DNA from: CAWGGS01 sp046704745
GTDB taxonomy: Bacteria; Desulfobacterota; Desulfobulbia; Desulfobulbales; Desulfocapsaceae
Assembly (NCBI GenBank): GCA_046704745.1
Contig: JBJKRL010000110.1
Span: forward strand, 1-64,000
Reading direction: 5' to 3'
Length of the DNA stretch: 64,000 bases
This document shows, piece by piece, positions 56,019-64,000 of this stretch. The position numbers and the translations under genes were made by a program. Each line of letters opens with the position of its first letter. Positions within the stretch are counted from its first letter, which is position 1. Under the pieces are notes generated by a model that saw only the letters and a program-made list of their open reading frames with translations, was not told the origin of the DNA and ran no database searches.

Positions 56019-56837
56019 ATGCGTTGTCCCAAATGTGGCTATATTTCTTTCGATCATCTGGCAACATGCCTGAATTGCAGCAAAGATCTCTCGGAACTGT
56101 CGTCGACGGCACACGGTACCACTTATCATGCGGAAGCCCCGACATTCTTAAAGTTTCCTGAAAAAGGAGCCTTGCGGGAAGAAGTGGAAGACATCGAAAT
56201 GATGCCCGAAGAACTGGGTGATGAATTTGACGTCGTTGATCCGGATCTGGATGTCCTGACGAAAGAAGAAGATCAGGAGATAGAGTTCAACCCGGAAGGA
56301 TCCCTACTGGAAGAGGGTGATGATGAGGGCTATTCCATCGCATTGGATGAAGAGGATGAAGAGGAATCCGAGGACAAAGAGATAGAGATCGATCTCAGCC
56401 AGTTCGAGGATGCCGCCACCGAAGAGGCAGGAGCTGGTGAAAAGGAAGAGAAATTTACCATGGATCTTCCCGATGAACTGGCCGATCTCTCGGATCTGGC
56501 GCCCCCGCCTCTACCAGAGGAAAAAATGCCCGCTGGGGGAGTGGAGAAAGAAACGAATAAAGAGATGGAACTGGGGATGTTGGATATCAATCTGGATCTG
56601 GACGACGAGTCCGATTTTTCCTTGACCTCAGAGGAAAAAGAAGGGGGTGGGAAAAGTTTTCCAGAGCTTTCCTTAGATGACATAGACTTTTCAGATACAG
56701 CCCAATCTGAGCAGCCGGCTTCGCAGACTCCTGCCAAACCGGCACCGGCGGCCGCGAAAACCGATGAAGCGGATATGGATGCCGATCTGAATTTCGACCT
56801 TGATCTCGGCGGCTTGACTCTTCCCCCAAAAAAATAA
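56019..56837 (+). CDS. Zinc-ribbon protein with long acidic region
   Basis: The 272-residue protein starts with a zinc ribbon, MRCPKCGYISFDHLATCLNC, then is almost entirely acidic and of low complexity (for example EEDEEESEDKEIEIDLSQ) with scattered DLDLGG and DIDF stretches. No enzymatic motif is seen. It is upstream of tRNA-Phe and EF-G; it may be a disordered regulatory or scaffolding protein. A longer frame from 55910 is open, but ATG 56019 with GAGGAACC before it is the better start. Confidence 0.75.
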   Translation: MRCPKCGYISFDHLATCLNCSKDLSELSSTAHGTTYHAEAPTFLKFPEKGALREEVEDIEMMPEELGDEFDVVDPDLDVLTKEEDQEIEFNPEGSLLEEGDDEGYSIALDEEDEEESEDKEIEIDLSQFEDAATEEAGAGEKEEKFTMDLPDELADLSDLAPPPLPEEKMPAGGVEKETNKEMELGMLDINLDLDDESDFSLTSEEKEGGGKSFPELSLDDIDFSDTAQSEQPASQTPAKPAPAAAKTDEADMDADLNFDLDLGGLTLPPKK

Positions 56838-56870
56838 GCAGGCAATGAGGATAGAGGAGAAGAAAAGATA

Positions 56871-56899
56871 TTGACACTGGAGCTGATGTTGTGTAAATA
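56871..56899 (+). promoter_or_regulatory. Promoter of tRNA-Phe
   Basis: A perfect TTGACA at 56871-56876 and TAAATA at 56894-56899 are exactly 17 bp apart, 18 bp before the tRNA. The bases after the -10 element are GC-rich (CGCTC), as in promoters under stringent control. Confidence 0.85.
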
Positions 56900-56917
56900 A
56901 CGCTCTTCACATGATGT

Positions 56918-56993
<76 letters not shown>

Positions 56994-57006
56994 GATAAGC
57001 TTGTTG

Positions 57007-57045
57007 AATAAGGAGTTACAGGTTGCTGTAGCTCCTTATTTTTTT
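57007..57045 (+). terminator. Intrinsic terminator of tRNA-Phe
   Basis: A 15-bp stem (AATAAGGAGTTACAG at 57007-57021 with CTGTAGCTCCTTATT at 57026-57040, one mismatch) is followed by a T-run to 57045. Confidence 0.9.
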
Positions 57046-57117
57046 CATTTTCTCAAAATATTGCTGGTGGGGACTGGACATACTCCAGTCGGCAGACTTT
57101 TGTTGAGGGCAGAAGCC

Positions 57118-59202
57118 ATGAGTAGAGATTTATCCAAGGTACGCAATATCGGTATCAGTGCACATATTGACTCCGGAAAGACAACTCTGACTGAGCGAAT
57201 CCTTTTTTACACTCACAGGATTCACGCCATTCATGAGGTTCGCGGTAAAGACGGAGTCGGTGCCAAGATGGATTCCATGGAATTGGAAAAGGAACGTGGA
57301 ATCACCATCCAGTCGGCCGCAACGTATTGCAGCTGGAAGGATATGGATATCAATATCATCGACACACCGGGTCATGTCGATTTCACCATAGAGGTTGAGC
57401 GTGCCCTGCGTGTTTTGGACGGAGCGATTCTGATCCTCTGTTCGGTGGGTGGTGTTCAATCCCAGTCTATTACAGTTAATCGTCAGATGACCCGGTACAA
57501 GGTTCCACGCATCGCCTTTATTAATAAGTGTGATCGAACCGGTGCCAATCCAGAGCGCGTCACCCGTCAGCTCAGGGAAAAACTGGAGCTCAATGCCCAT
57601 ATGATGCAGCTTCCCATCGGTCTGGAAAACGATCTCAAGGGACTTGTCGATCTGGTAGAGATGAAGGCCATCTATTTTGACGGAGACAACGGGGAAAACA
57701 TCCGTATGGAGGAGATCCCGGCGAATATGCAGGAGGCTGCGGCAGAAAAAAGAGAAGCCCTGCTTGAAGAAATCTCGATGTTTTCCGATGAGTTGATGGA
57801 GGTTATGCTGGAGGAAGGCGAGATCGATCCAAAATTGATCTACGACGCCATACGCCAGGGAACCCTGTCCTTGCAATTCACTCCCGTCTTCCTCGGTTCA
57901 GCCTACAAAAATAAAGGGATTCAGACGCTTCTGGATGCCGTCAAGGCCTATCTCCCGTGTCCTACCGATGTGGAAAACTATGCGCTTGATTTGAAAAACG
58001 GCGAGGCCGAAGTCAAGGTTTCCAACAAACCCGAAGATCCTCTGGTCTTGCTGGCATTCAAACTCGAGGACGGCCGTTACGGCCAATTGACCTATGTCAG
58101 GACCTATCAGGGTGTCCTGAAGAAAGGTGATACTATTTTCAACAACCGTACCGGAAAAAAGGTCAAGGTCGGTCGATTGGTCCGGATGCATGCCGATGAG
58201 ATGGAGGAAATTGAGTCCTGCGGTTCAGGTGATATTGTAGCCCTTTTTGGCATTGATTGCGCATCGGGCGACACCTTTACCGATGATCGCATTTCCTATT
58301 CCATGACCTCAATGCATATTCCGGAGCCGGTTATCTCTCTTGCGGTGATTCCGGCCGACAACAAGGCCCAGATCAACATGTCCAAGGCCCTGAATCGTTT
58401 CACTAAGGAGGACCCGACCTTCCGGGCCTTTGTCGATCATGAGACCGGTGAGACCATCATTTCCGGCATGGGTGAGTTGCATCTTGATGTCTATATTGAA
58501 AGGATGAAACGTGAGTATAAGGCCGAGGTCCAGGTCGGCGCCCCGCAGGTCGCCTACCGTGAGACCATATCTTCACGGGCAGAGTTTAACTATACCCATA
58601 AGAAACAGACCGGCGGTTCCGGACAATTCGGCCGGGTGGCAGGATACCTGGAGCCGCTCGAAGAAGGTGAGTACGAGTTCGTCGACAATATCGTCGGTGG
58701 TGTAATTCCACGTGAATTTATCCCTTCCTGCGACAAGGGTTTCCAAAAGTGTATGGATAAAGGGGCGTTGTGCGGTGCTGCCGTTACCGGTGTCCGCTGT
58801 GTGATCAACGACGGGGCGTTTCATGCGGTGGACTCCTCCGATGTCGCCTTCCAACTCGCCGCCATTGGTGGTTTTAAGGAAGGATATATGAAGGCGAAGC
58901 CCGTGATTATGGAGCCGATCATGAAGGTTGCCGTCGAGGGCCCCACGGAGTTTCAAGGTGCGATCATGGGCAGCATCAATCAACGCCGGGGTATGATTAT
59001 CGGCACCACCGACGAAGGCAGCTATACGGTTATCGAAGCAGAGGTCCCGTTGTCCGAGATGTTCGGCTACTCCACCACTCTGCGCTCCTTGACTCAGGGA
59101 AAAGCTGAGTTTACCATGGAATTCGCAACGTTCAAGCAGGTTCCAAGAGGCGTCAGTGAGGAACTGATTAAAAAGTATCAGCAGGAAAAGAGTAAGGGCT
59201 AA
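57118..59202 (+). CDS. fusA: Elongation factor G, mitochondrial EF-G1-like type
   Basis: The 694-residue GTPase drives translocation on the ribosome. The G domain is complete: AHIDSGKTTLTERIL (G1), RGITIQSAAT (G2), DTPGHVDFTIEV (G3), NKCDRTGA (G4). The segment AKMDSMELEKERGITIQSAA is a feature of the EF-G1 branch shared by mitochondria, spirochaetes, planctomycetes and deltaproteobacteria. Domain IV has KKQTGGSGQFGRVAGYLEP. Start ATG 57118 is chosen because the family sequence begins there; an upstream extension to 56959 runs through the tRNA and terminator and is not real. The gene may be the housekeeping factor or a paralogue. Confidence 0.93.
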   Translation: MSRDLSKVRNIGISAHIDSGKTTLTERILFYTHRIHAIHEVRGKDGVGAKMDSMELEKERGITIQSAATYCSWKDMDINIIDTPGHVDFTIEVERALRVLDGAILILCSVGGVQSQSITVNRQMTRYKVPRIAFINKCDRTGANPERVTRQLREKLELNAHMMQLPIGLENDLKGLVDLVEMKAIYFDGDNGENIRMEEIPANMQEAAAEKREALLEEISMFSDELMEVMLEEGEIDPKLIYDAIRQGTLSLQFTPVFLGSAYKNKGIQTLLDAVKAYLPCPTDVENYALDLKNGEAEVKVSNKPEDPLVLLAFKLEDGRYGQLTYVRTYQGVLKKGDTIFNNRTGKKVKVGRLVRMHADEMEEIESCGSGDIVALFGIDCASGDTFTDDRISYSMTSMHIPEPVISLAVIPADNKAQINMSKALNRFTKEDPTFRAFVDHETGETIISGMGELHLDVYIERMKREYKAEVQVGAPQVAYRETISSRAEFNYTHKKQTGGSGQFGRVAGYLEPLEEGEYEFVDNIVGGVIPREFIPSCDKGFQKCMDKGALCGAAVTGVRCVINDGAFHAVDSSDVAFQLAAIGGFKEGYMKAKPVIMEPIMKVAVEGPTEFQGAIMGSINQRRGMIIGTTDEGSYTVIEAEVPLSEMFGYSTTLRSLTQGKAEFTMEFATFKQVPRGVSEELIKKYQQEKSKG

Positions 59203-59302
59203 TTTAAAGCGGTGATGGTATCCTGTCTCCATCAACCAGATGGGAACCTGCAGACTGTTTGCAGTGACGTGCGAAAAAACAAAGAGTAAAAGAGGTTGTG
59301 CA

Positions 59303-60010
59303 ATGGGAAAAGAGGAACTGGTGCTCAATAATCCACTCCGGGCTTTGGGCCTGGAGGAAAAAGCGAAGGGGGATATGCAGAGCATGGGTCTGGTCATGTC
59401 CAGGGCCGGTCTGGGCAAGACCGCGATTCTTGTGCAGATTGCGCTTGATTCCATGATGCGTGGCAACAAGGTACTGCATATTTCCATCGGTGAAACCATT
59501 GATAAGGCGAAAAGCTGGTATAACGATATTCTTTCTTTGATTACCAAGGATAAGGATATTGAAAATATTCATGAGGTGATTTCCGAGATCCTTCACAACC
59601 GGATGATCATGACCTTTAAGGAAACGTCTTTTAGCCAGGCAAAACTGGAAGAGCGTCTTAATGATCTGGTCAAACAGAATATCTATAAACCCCAGTGTCT
59701 TATCATTGACGGCTATGATTTCAGCGGTGATAACCGGGAGAACCTGACTGGTCTTAGGAAATTCATGAAAGAGCAGGGTTTGAAGATGGTTTGGTTCTCG
59801 GCCGTCTGTCATCGTGAAGATGAGCGTGTCAGTGCCGACGGCGTCCACGCACCCTGCCATGAGGTGGCCGACTTGTTCGAGACCGTGTTGATGATCAATC
59901 CGGAGAATGACAACATTTCGCTTGATATCATAAAATGCATGTCCTGTGCCGTCGACGCAGGCATGAGCCTTGCTCTGGATCCTTCCACACTGCTGATTAT
60001 GAAGGCATAA
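59303..60010 (+). CDS. P-loop ATPase of unknown function
   Basis: The 235-residue protein has a Walker A-type loop in MSRAGLGKTAILVQIALDS near residue 35-50 and a Walker B-like strand CLIIDGYDFSGDN near 125, so it is a RecA/KaiC-like P-loop ATPase without other known domains. Later it has LKMVWFSAVCHREDERV and a C-terminal LALDPSTLLIMKA. The start is ATG 59303 (AGAGG upstream). It follows the EF-G gene by about 100 bp on the same strand and ends at a strong terminator. I do not recognise a function. Confidence 0.78.
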   Translation: MGKEELVLNNPLRALGLEEKAKGDMQSMGLVMSRAGLGKTAILVQIALDSMMRGNKVLHISIGETIDKAKSWYNDILSLITKDKDIENIHEVISEILHNRMIMTFKETSFSQAKLEERLNDLVKQNIYKPQCLIIDGYDFSGDNRENLTGLRKFMKEQGLKMVWFSAVCHREDERVSADGVHAPCHEVADLFETVLMINPENDNISLDIIKCMSCAVDAGMSLALDPSTLLIMKA

Positions 60011-60051
60011 CAGGGTGATGATCCTTCTTCGGAAGGAAAAAATGGAGATGA

Positions 60052-60090
60052 AGCGGGTTACCTGGAATCGAGTAATCCGCTTTTTTTTTT
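60052..60090 (+). terminator. Intrinsic terminator after the P-loop ATPase gene
   Basis: AGCGGGTTACC (60052-60062) pairs with GAGTAATCCGCT (to 60081) and is followed by about ten T residues to 60090. Confidence 0.9.
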
Positions 60091-60239
60091 GAAAAACAGG
60101 TGGATTAGACTGTAGGACTGTTAGTCCGTTAGGTAACACAAATGGTTGCTTTAAACGTACTGGTTGTTTTATGATCTACCGGTATTCTGCAGCCAATAAA
60201 CCTACACAGCCTATCCACCTACAGCCGACTCGCCTCATC

Positions 60240-61028
60240 ATGAAATTCAGACCCTGCATTGATCTTCATAACGGCAAGGTCAAGCAGATTGTAGGTTCAA
60301 CGCTCAGTGATACCGAACCTGAACGGCTTGCGACCAATTTCTGTGCCGACAAGCCCTCCTCCTGGTATGCCGAGTTGTATCGAAACGACAATTTGCGGGG
60401 CGGGCATATCATCATGCTCGGTCCCGGCAATGAGGAGGCTGCAGCCGAGGCCCTGGCCGCCTGGCCGGGCGGGATGCAGATTGGTGGTGGAATCACCCCC
60501 GACAATGCCCGACTCTGGCTGGAGAGAGGTGCGTCGCATATCATCGTCACTTCCTGTGTTTTTAGGCACGGCAAGATCGACCGGACAACCCTTGCCCTTC
60601 TGGTTCAGGCAGTGGGGAAAAATCGCCTGGTCCTTGATCTCAGCTGTCGTAAAAAGGGCGAGGATTATTATATTGTTACCGATCGTTGGCAGAAATTCAC
60701 CGACGTTAGGATAGAGCAAGAAACGCTTGCGGAGTTTGCCGGAAGCTGCGATGAATTTTTGATTCACGCAGCCGATGTGGAAGGAAAATGCGCCGGTGTT
60801 GAGGTCGATCTGCTTGAAAAGTTGGCGGCCTGGGTGACGATACCCGCCACCTACGCAGGTGGAGTTCGAAATATTGCCGATATGGAATTGATTGAGAGCA
60901 TCGGAAGAGGCCGGCTGGATGCAACCATTGGCAGTGCCCTGGATATCTTCGGAGGTAGTGGCATCACCTACCGGGATGCGGTTGCTTTTCACCTCGCCCA
61001 TGGTGGACTCGATCTTTCTTCCGCTTAG
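60240..61028 (+). CDS. HisA-like isomerase, eukaryotic type
   Basis: This 262-residue TIM-barrel protein matches the eukaryotic/fungal HIS6 branch of phosphoribosylformimino-AICAR ribotide isomerase, an enzyme of histidine synthesis. Its start MKFRPCIDLHNGKVKQIVGS holds the first catalytic Asp; LVLDLSCRKKGEDYYIVTD and the phosphate loops GGGITPDNARLWLERGAS and YAGGVRNIADMELIE are conserved. Length is normal. The start is ATG 60240, because upstream codons are unlike the family. No other his gene is adjacent, so its operon partners are elsewhere. Confidence 0.85.
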   Translation: MKFRPCIDLHNGKVKQIVGSTLSDTEPERLATNFCADKPSSWYAELYRNDNLRGGHIIMLGPGNEEAAAEALAAWPGGMQIGGGITPDNARLWLERGASHIIVTSCVFRHGKIDRTTLALLVQAVGKNRLVLDLSCRKKGEDYYIVTDRWQKFTDVRIEQETLAEFAGSCDEFLIHAADVEGKCAGVEVDLLEKLAAWVTIPATYAGGVRNIADMELIESIGRGRLDATIGSALDIFGGSGITYRDAVAFHLAHGGLDLSSA

Positions 61029-61032
61029 ACAG

Positions 61033-61192
61033 CCCGGATTTCTTATGAACACTGTGTCAATTTGTTAATATTTCAATAAAGACGATACTCCTCAAAGGAG
61101 TGATCATGCCTGCAAATTTACACAAAGGTGCTTACCTGTTCAATGCCCAAAACTTCGAACCTGACGCAGCCTGAACTGATGAGAAATCCGGG
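61033..61192. mobile_element. Internally deleted IS (160 bp) with both terminal repeats
   Basis: The ends CCCGGATTTCTTATGA (61033-61048) and TGATGAGAAATCCGGG (61177-61192) are inverted repeats. Inside the left end lies a ribosome binding site AAAGGAG and ATG at 61106, reading MPANLHKGAYLFNAQNFEP then stopping soon, which looks like the first codons of a transposase joined to the right end by a deletion. The left inner part AACACTGTGTCAATTT also occurs in copies A and B. No full-length copy is in the window. Confidence 0.7.
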
Positions 61193-61326
61193 CATGGAAA
61201 CATGAGAGATCGTCACTGGTTCTTGACCTGATGTGAATCTTCAGATACAATAACAGCGAGTTTTCCATCGATTTGATTTAATTGAATTGTTCCAGATTGT
61301 TAAATTATTATTAAGACCCTTCGCAG

Positions 61327-62187
61327 ATGGACCTGGATAAGGATAAACAAAGATATCAGATAGAGAAATTCATTAAGAAGATGCCCAGCCTGTCGACCAC
61401 CGTAGGGAAGGTCCTGGAGGTCTGCAGTCGAACGGATGCTTCACCCAATGAACTCAATAAGGTCATTTCTTTGGATCCGGTCTTGACCGGCCAGGTCTTA
61501 AAACTGATCAATTCGGCCTATTATTCCCTTTTAAACAAGATCACCTCCCTCACCCGAGCCATCACCATGCTCGGCATGAATACAGTCAAAAATATGGCGT
61601 TGAGCACCGCCATCATCAAGACAGTATCCGGCGCAAAGAAATCAAGAGTTTTGCCGACTTCCCGTTTCTGGCAGCATTCCATCGGTGTGGGCGTGAGCGC
61701 CAAACAGTTGGCCATTGCCTGCGACCTGCCGGTTGCCGAACGGGAGGAGATGTTTATAGCGGGGCTGCTCCATGACCTGGGCAAGATCCCTTTTGGTGAT
61801 GAATACATTGACGCCTTGACTCTGGCGAAAAAACAGCAGCGGTCTCTCATCGAGGTCGAACGGGACCTGATAGGGATAGATCATCAGGAGGTCGGCCTGA
61901 TGATTGCCGAAAAATGGAAACTCAATACGGTAATCACCAGCTGTATCGGCGATCATCACAACGTCAACGGAGCAAGCGAAGAAAGTAGGCGCCAGGCGGC
62001 CTTCGTGGCCTTGGCCAATGTATACATCAATATCCTCGATATCGGGTATGCAGGCGACCCTTTTCCCGAAGTAGGCAATATCGATGGGCTCCTTGGCATC
62101 GTCGGACTCAGCTGGGAAGACTACGGCGCCATAGGTGAAGATGTCGAAAAAGAGATTGAAAAGGCGCAGATTTTTCTGCAGATATAA
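61327..62187 (+). CDS. HDOD-domain signalling protein
   Basis: The 286-residue protein is one HDOD domain: KKMPSLSTTVGKVLEVCSRT, LKLINSAYYSLLNKITSLTRAI, and LLHDLGKIPFGDEYIDA. HDOD proteins are related to HD phosphohydrolases but usually lack phosphodiesterase function, and act in signalling. Here the HD pair is present (LLHDLGKI), as is a later His in DHHNVNG. A metallo-beta-lactamase-fold gene follows 14 bp downstream, likely the same operon. Confidence 0.9.
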   Translation: MDLDKDKQRYQIEKFIKKMPSLSTTVGKVLEVCSRTDASPNELNKVISLDPVLTGQVLKLINSAYYSLLNKITSLTRAITMLGMNTVKNMALSTAIIKTVSGAKKSRVLPTSRFWQHSIGVGVSAKQLAIACDLPVAEREEMFIAGLLHDLGKIPFGDEYIDALTLAKKQQRSLIEVERDLIGIDHQEVGLMIAEKWKLNTVITSCIGDHHNVNGASEESRRQAAFVALANVYINILDIGYAGDPFPEVGNIDGLLGIVGLSWEDYGAIGEDVEKEIEKAQIFLQI

Positions 62188-62201
62188 TCCGGAGATTTAA
62201 A

Positions 62202-63122
62202 ATGAGAGTCAAGTTCTGGGGAGTAAGAGGCTCGATACCCTGTCCAGGACCCCGTACGCAGAAGTATGGCGGCAACGGCGCCTGTCTGGAATTACGGGTC
62301 GGTGAAGAAAACAGGATAATCATCATCGATGCCGGCACTGGAATCAGGGAACTCGGTAACTTTCTCATGCAGAACGACCTGCCAAAAGGCCCTATTACTG
62401 CAGACCTTTTTCTCTCCCATACCCATTGGGACCATATCATGGGATTCCCGTACTTTAGTCCGATCTATGTGCCGGGTACCAGGCTGCGGGTCTACGGGCC
62501 CATCACCTTTGAGGATGATGCCTTGGAAGATGTGGTCGGCGGTCAGATGAAATACCGCTATTTCCCGGTCAATGTGGGTGAGCTGGCTTCGGATATTGAG
62601 TACCTCAGGCTGCGTGAGGACCCCAGCATCGATCTCGGTGACGGCCTGATTCTGTTGACCAAGATTCTGAATCATCCCATAACGGCACTGGGCTACCGTT
62701 TTGAATATCAGAGCAAGGTCTTCTGTACCTGCTATGATACCGAACCATTCAGGAATCTTTTCATAACCGATCCGGATCACCCCGATTACGATGAAGGGAT
62801 GGCCTTGGAGGGAGAGGAGGTTGCCAGAGAACAAAACCAGGCAATAGAGGGATTTTTTGCCGGTGCCGACCTCCTGGTTCATGACAGCCAGTATACGGCA
62901 AAAGAGTATGAAAACGGCAAGATCGGTTGGGGCCATACCTCTTTTGAATATGCGATTGCGGCGGCAAACCGGGCCGGGGTAAAGAAATTGGCACTGTTCC
63001 ATCACGATCCTGATCGAACCGATGACCAGATCGATAAGCTGGCCGAAACGTACTGCCAGTCGGGACGATACGGCAAGACCGAGGTGCTTTTTGCCCGGGA
63101 GGGGATGGAGATCATCCTATGA
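62202..63122 (+). CDS. Metallo-beta-lactamase-fold hydrolase
   Basis: The 306-residue protein starts MRVKFWGVRGSIPCPGPRT, as in the RNase Z/PhnP-like branch, and has the metal-binding motif DLFLSHTHWDHIMGFPYF, then CYDTEPF, LLVHDSQYTAKEY and ALFHHDPDRTDDQ as later ligands. Such proteins hydrolyse phosphodiesters or act in c-di-GMP or c-di-AMP related signalling; the substrate is unknown. Downstream is a long bidirectional hairpin. Confidence 0.9.
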   Translation: MRVKFWGVRGSIPCPGPRTQKYGGNGACLELRVGEENRIIIIDAGTGIRELGNFLMQNDLPKGPITADLFLSHTHWDHIMGFPYFSPIYVPGTRLRVYGPITFEDDALEDVVGGQMKYRYFPVNVGELASDIEYLRLREDPSIDLGDGLILLTKILNHPITALGYRFEYQSKVFCTCYDTEPFRNLFITDPDHPDYDEGMALEGEEVAREQNQAIEGFFAGADLLVHDSQYTAKEYENGKIGWGHTSFEYAIAAANRAGVKKLALFHHDPDRTDDQIDKLAETYCQSGRYGKTEVLFAREGMEIIL

Positions 63123-63131
63123 TGGGCTCGT

Positions 63132-63238
63132 AAAAAGCTCGAGATACCTTGTTGTAGATCTTAAACGGCGATTCGCCGTGCCATATGTACTGCCAAATCA
63201 CTAATTAAGATACTACGTCTCGTCTATCGAGCTTTTTT
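63132..63238. terminator. Long imperfect palindrome, probable bidirectional terminator
   Basis: The outer arms AAAAAGCTCGA (63132-63142) and TCGAGCTTTTT (63227-63237) and inner arms GTAGATCTTAA (63154-63164) and TTAAGATACTAC (63205-63216) nest around a perfect small hairpin ACGGCGA/TCGCCGT at 63165-63179. T-runs end the structure on both strands. It separates the convergent metallo-hydrolase and exonuclease genes. Confidence 0.6.
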
Positions 63239-63281
63239 CCGGAGTCCATCCAGGCGACAATCATGACTTTCTACGAGATTG

Positions 63282-64000
63282 TCATTTTATAGCGAATCTC
63301 AATTTTTCAACGCATTCCAGATCGGGTTGATAGGGAATCGCGGCAGGTTCAGGATGCGGAATGGCAAGCTCCGGGTAAAAAGGGGTGCCGGCAATATTGC
63401 GGTTATAGGCCTCGACCAAGAGCCTCTCCAGATTGACGGTATCCTCGATATTGTAGGCCAAAAGCGTTTCCAGGGCGTGTTCGTTGCCCAGAAGTTCGTA
63501 TTCCTGCCAGAGCAGGACGGCAAAGAAGCCGTCCACTCCGTCGAGTGCTCCTCTGTTCATACCCAACTGTTTCTCGCAGCCTTTGAGGCCGCCTTTTAAT
63601 CCCAAACGGGCCAGGACGTAACGCAGATCGATATGAGCATGGTCCAGCCGTATCCTGAAATATCGCTCCAGAAACGGAACATCAAAGCTCTTGCCATTAT
63701 AGCTGACAAGCACCTTATAAGAAAAGATATCCTCCAGAAAATCGTCAAGGTTCCGGCCGTTGATATAGGTCCTTACCGCCTCCCCGTCGTAGAGGGCGAT
63801 GGTGGTGATCTCGGCTGTGTTGTCGAGTCCGGTGGTCTCAATATCTATATAGGCAGTTTCACTACGGAAATGGGGGAAAATCCGCCACTGATCGGCAGCA
63901 GACAGGCTTTTGGTGAAAAAATCAGCAGAGCCTGCAGCCAATGCCTCTTGTGAGGAGGCCAGGAGGTCCGGGACGACTCTGAAATTACAAGAGGCAGATG
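63282..64000 (-). CDS. RNase H-fold exonuclease-like protein (partial, 5' end beyond the window)
   Basis: The frame is open to the right edge of the window, so the gene is cut at its start. The visible part has about 239 codons. The DEDD-type exonuclease core is present: AYIDIETTGLDN (first two acidic residues), LVSYNGKSFDVPFLERYF (next), and a late LLAYNIEDTVNLERLL (last). It belongs to the YprB-like RNase H group thought to process RNA or DNA 3' ends. A TTG at 63941 could start a shorter form but the frame is open upstream of it. Confidence 0.85.
   Translation of the reverse strand, partial: SASCNFRVVPDLLASSQEALAAGSADFFTKSLSAADQWRIFPHFRSETAYIDIETTGLDNTAEITTIALYDGEAVRTYINGRNLDDFLEDIFSYKVLVSYNGKSFDVPFLERYFRIRLDHAHIDLRYVLARLGLKGGLKGCEKQLGMNRGALDGVDGFFAVLLWQEYELLGNEHALETLLAYNIEDTVNLERLLVEAYNRNIAGTPFYPELAIPHPEPAAIPYQPDLECVEKLRFAIK

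Overview
The window looks like chromosome of an anaerobic Desulfobacterota (deltaproteobacterial) species, most likely in or near the Desulfobulbales. This is an inference from gene content, not from a marker-gene comparison. The clues are a fused acetyl-CoA carboxylase carboxyltransferase, lactate and glycolate oxidation modules made of Fe-S and FAD proteins (LutABC, GlcD/GlcF-like), TRAP transport, a mitochondrial-type EF-G, a eukaryote-type HisA, many PAS/cache/c-di-GMP proteins, and a probable selenoprotein. Both strands are densely coded, with two tRNAs (Lys-CTT and Phe-GAA). No CRISPR array, prophage or intact transposase was seen.

Layout. 1-4 kb: tRNA-Lys, then the fused carboxyltransferase and biotin carboxylase genes on the minus strand. 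4.4-8.4 kb: corC, lnt and prfB, the last with the classical +1 programmed frameshift. 8.5-15.7 kb: minus-strand genes for an isoprenylcysteine methyltransferase-like membrane protein, an unknown protein, a radical SAM protein, alanine dehydrogenase with an MTHFR-like protein, and two TPM-domain proteins with LemA. 16-26 kb: a TolC-like protein, a MarR-like regulator, a TRAP transporter divergent from a giant hydantoinase/oxoprolinase fusion, and a cystathionine-synthase-like PLP enzyme. 26.2-28.8 kb: an IS-derived repeat, an acetate transporter (SatP/YaaH) with a strong terminator, and a 1.27 kb AT-rich gap. 28.8-36.7 kb: diguanylate cyclase, PAS protein, lutABC, ybaK, and an ErcA-like protein overlapping a histidine kinase gene. 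37-46.6 kb: glcD/glcF-like pair, two nitroreductases, a MinD-like ATPase, a cache-PAS-HD-GYP protein and several small unknowns, including a 39-residue protein with a strong ribosome binding site. 46.8-52 kb: UPF0182 membrane protein, an ArsM-like methyltransferase whose frame contains two in-frame UGA codons each followed by a SECIS-like hairpin, and dgt. 52-64 kb: valS-nadC, a zinc-ribbon protein, tRNA-Phe, EF-G, an orphan P-loop ATPase, HisA-like, HDOD and metallo-beta-lactamase proteins, and a partial RNase H-fold exonuclease running off the right edge.

How genes work together. Lactate, 2-hydroxyacid and alcohol-type substrates would be oxidised by LutABC, GlcD/GlcF and related enzymes, with PAS and histidine kinase sensors placed among them. 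The TRAP transporter, MarR-like protein and hydantoinase form a divergent, probably co-regulated uptake and hydrolysis unit around a palindrome at 20910-20929. Several gaps contain debris of one IS family with ends of the type CCCGGATTTCTCATCA. The observation most worth following is the two-UGA methyltransferase at 49665-50528, which ordinary gene calling would annotate as a truncated or split gene.
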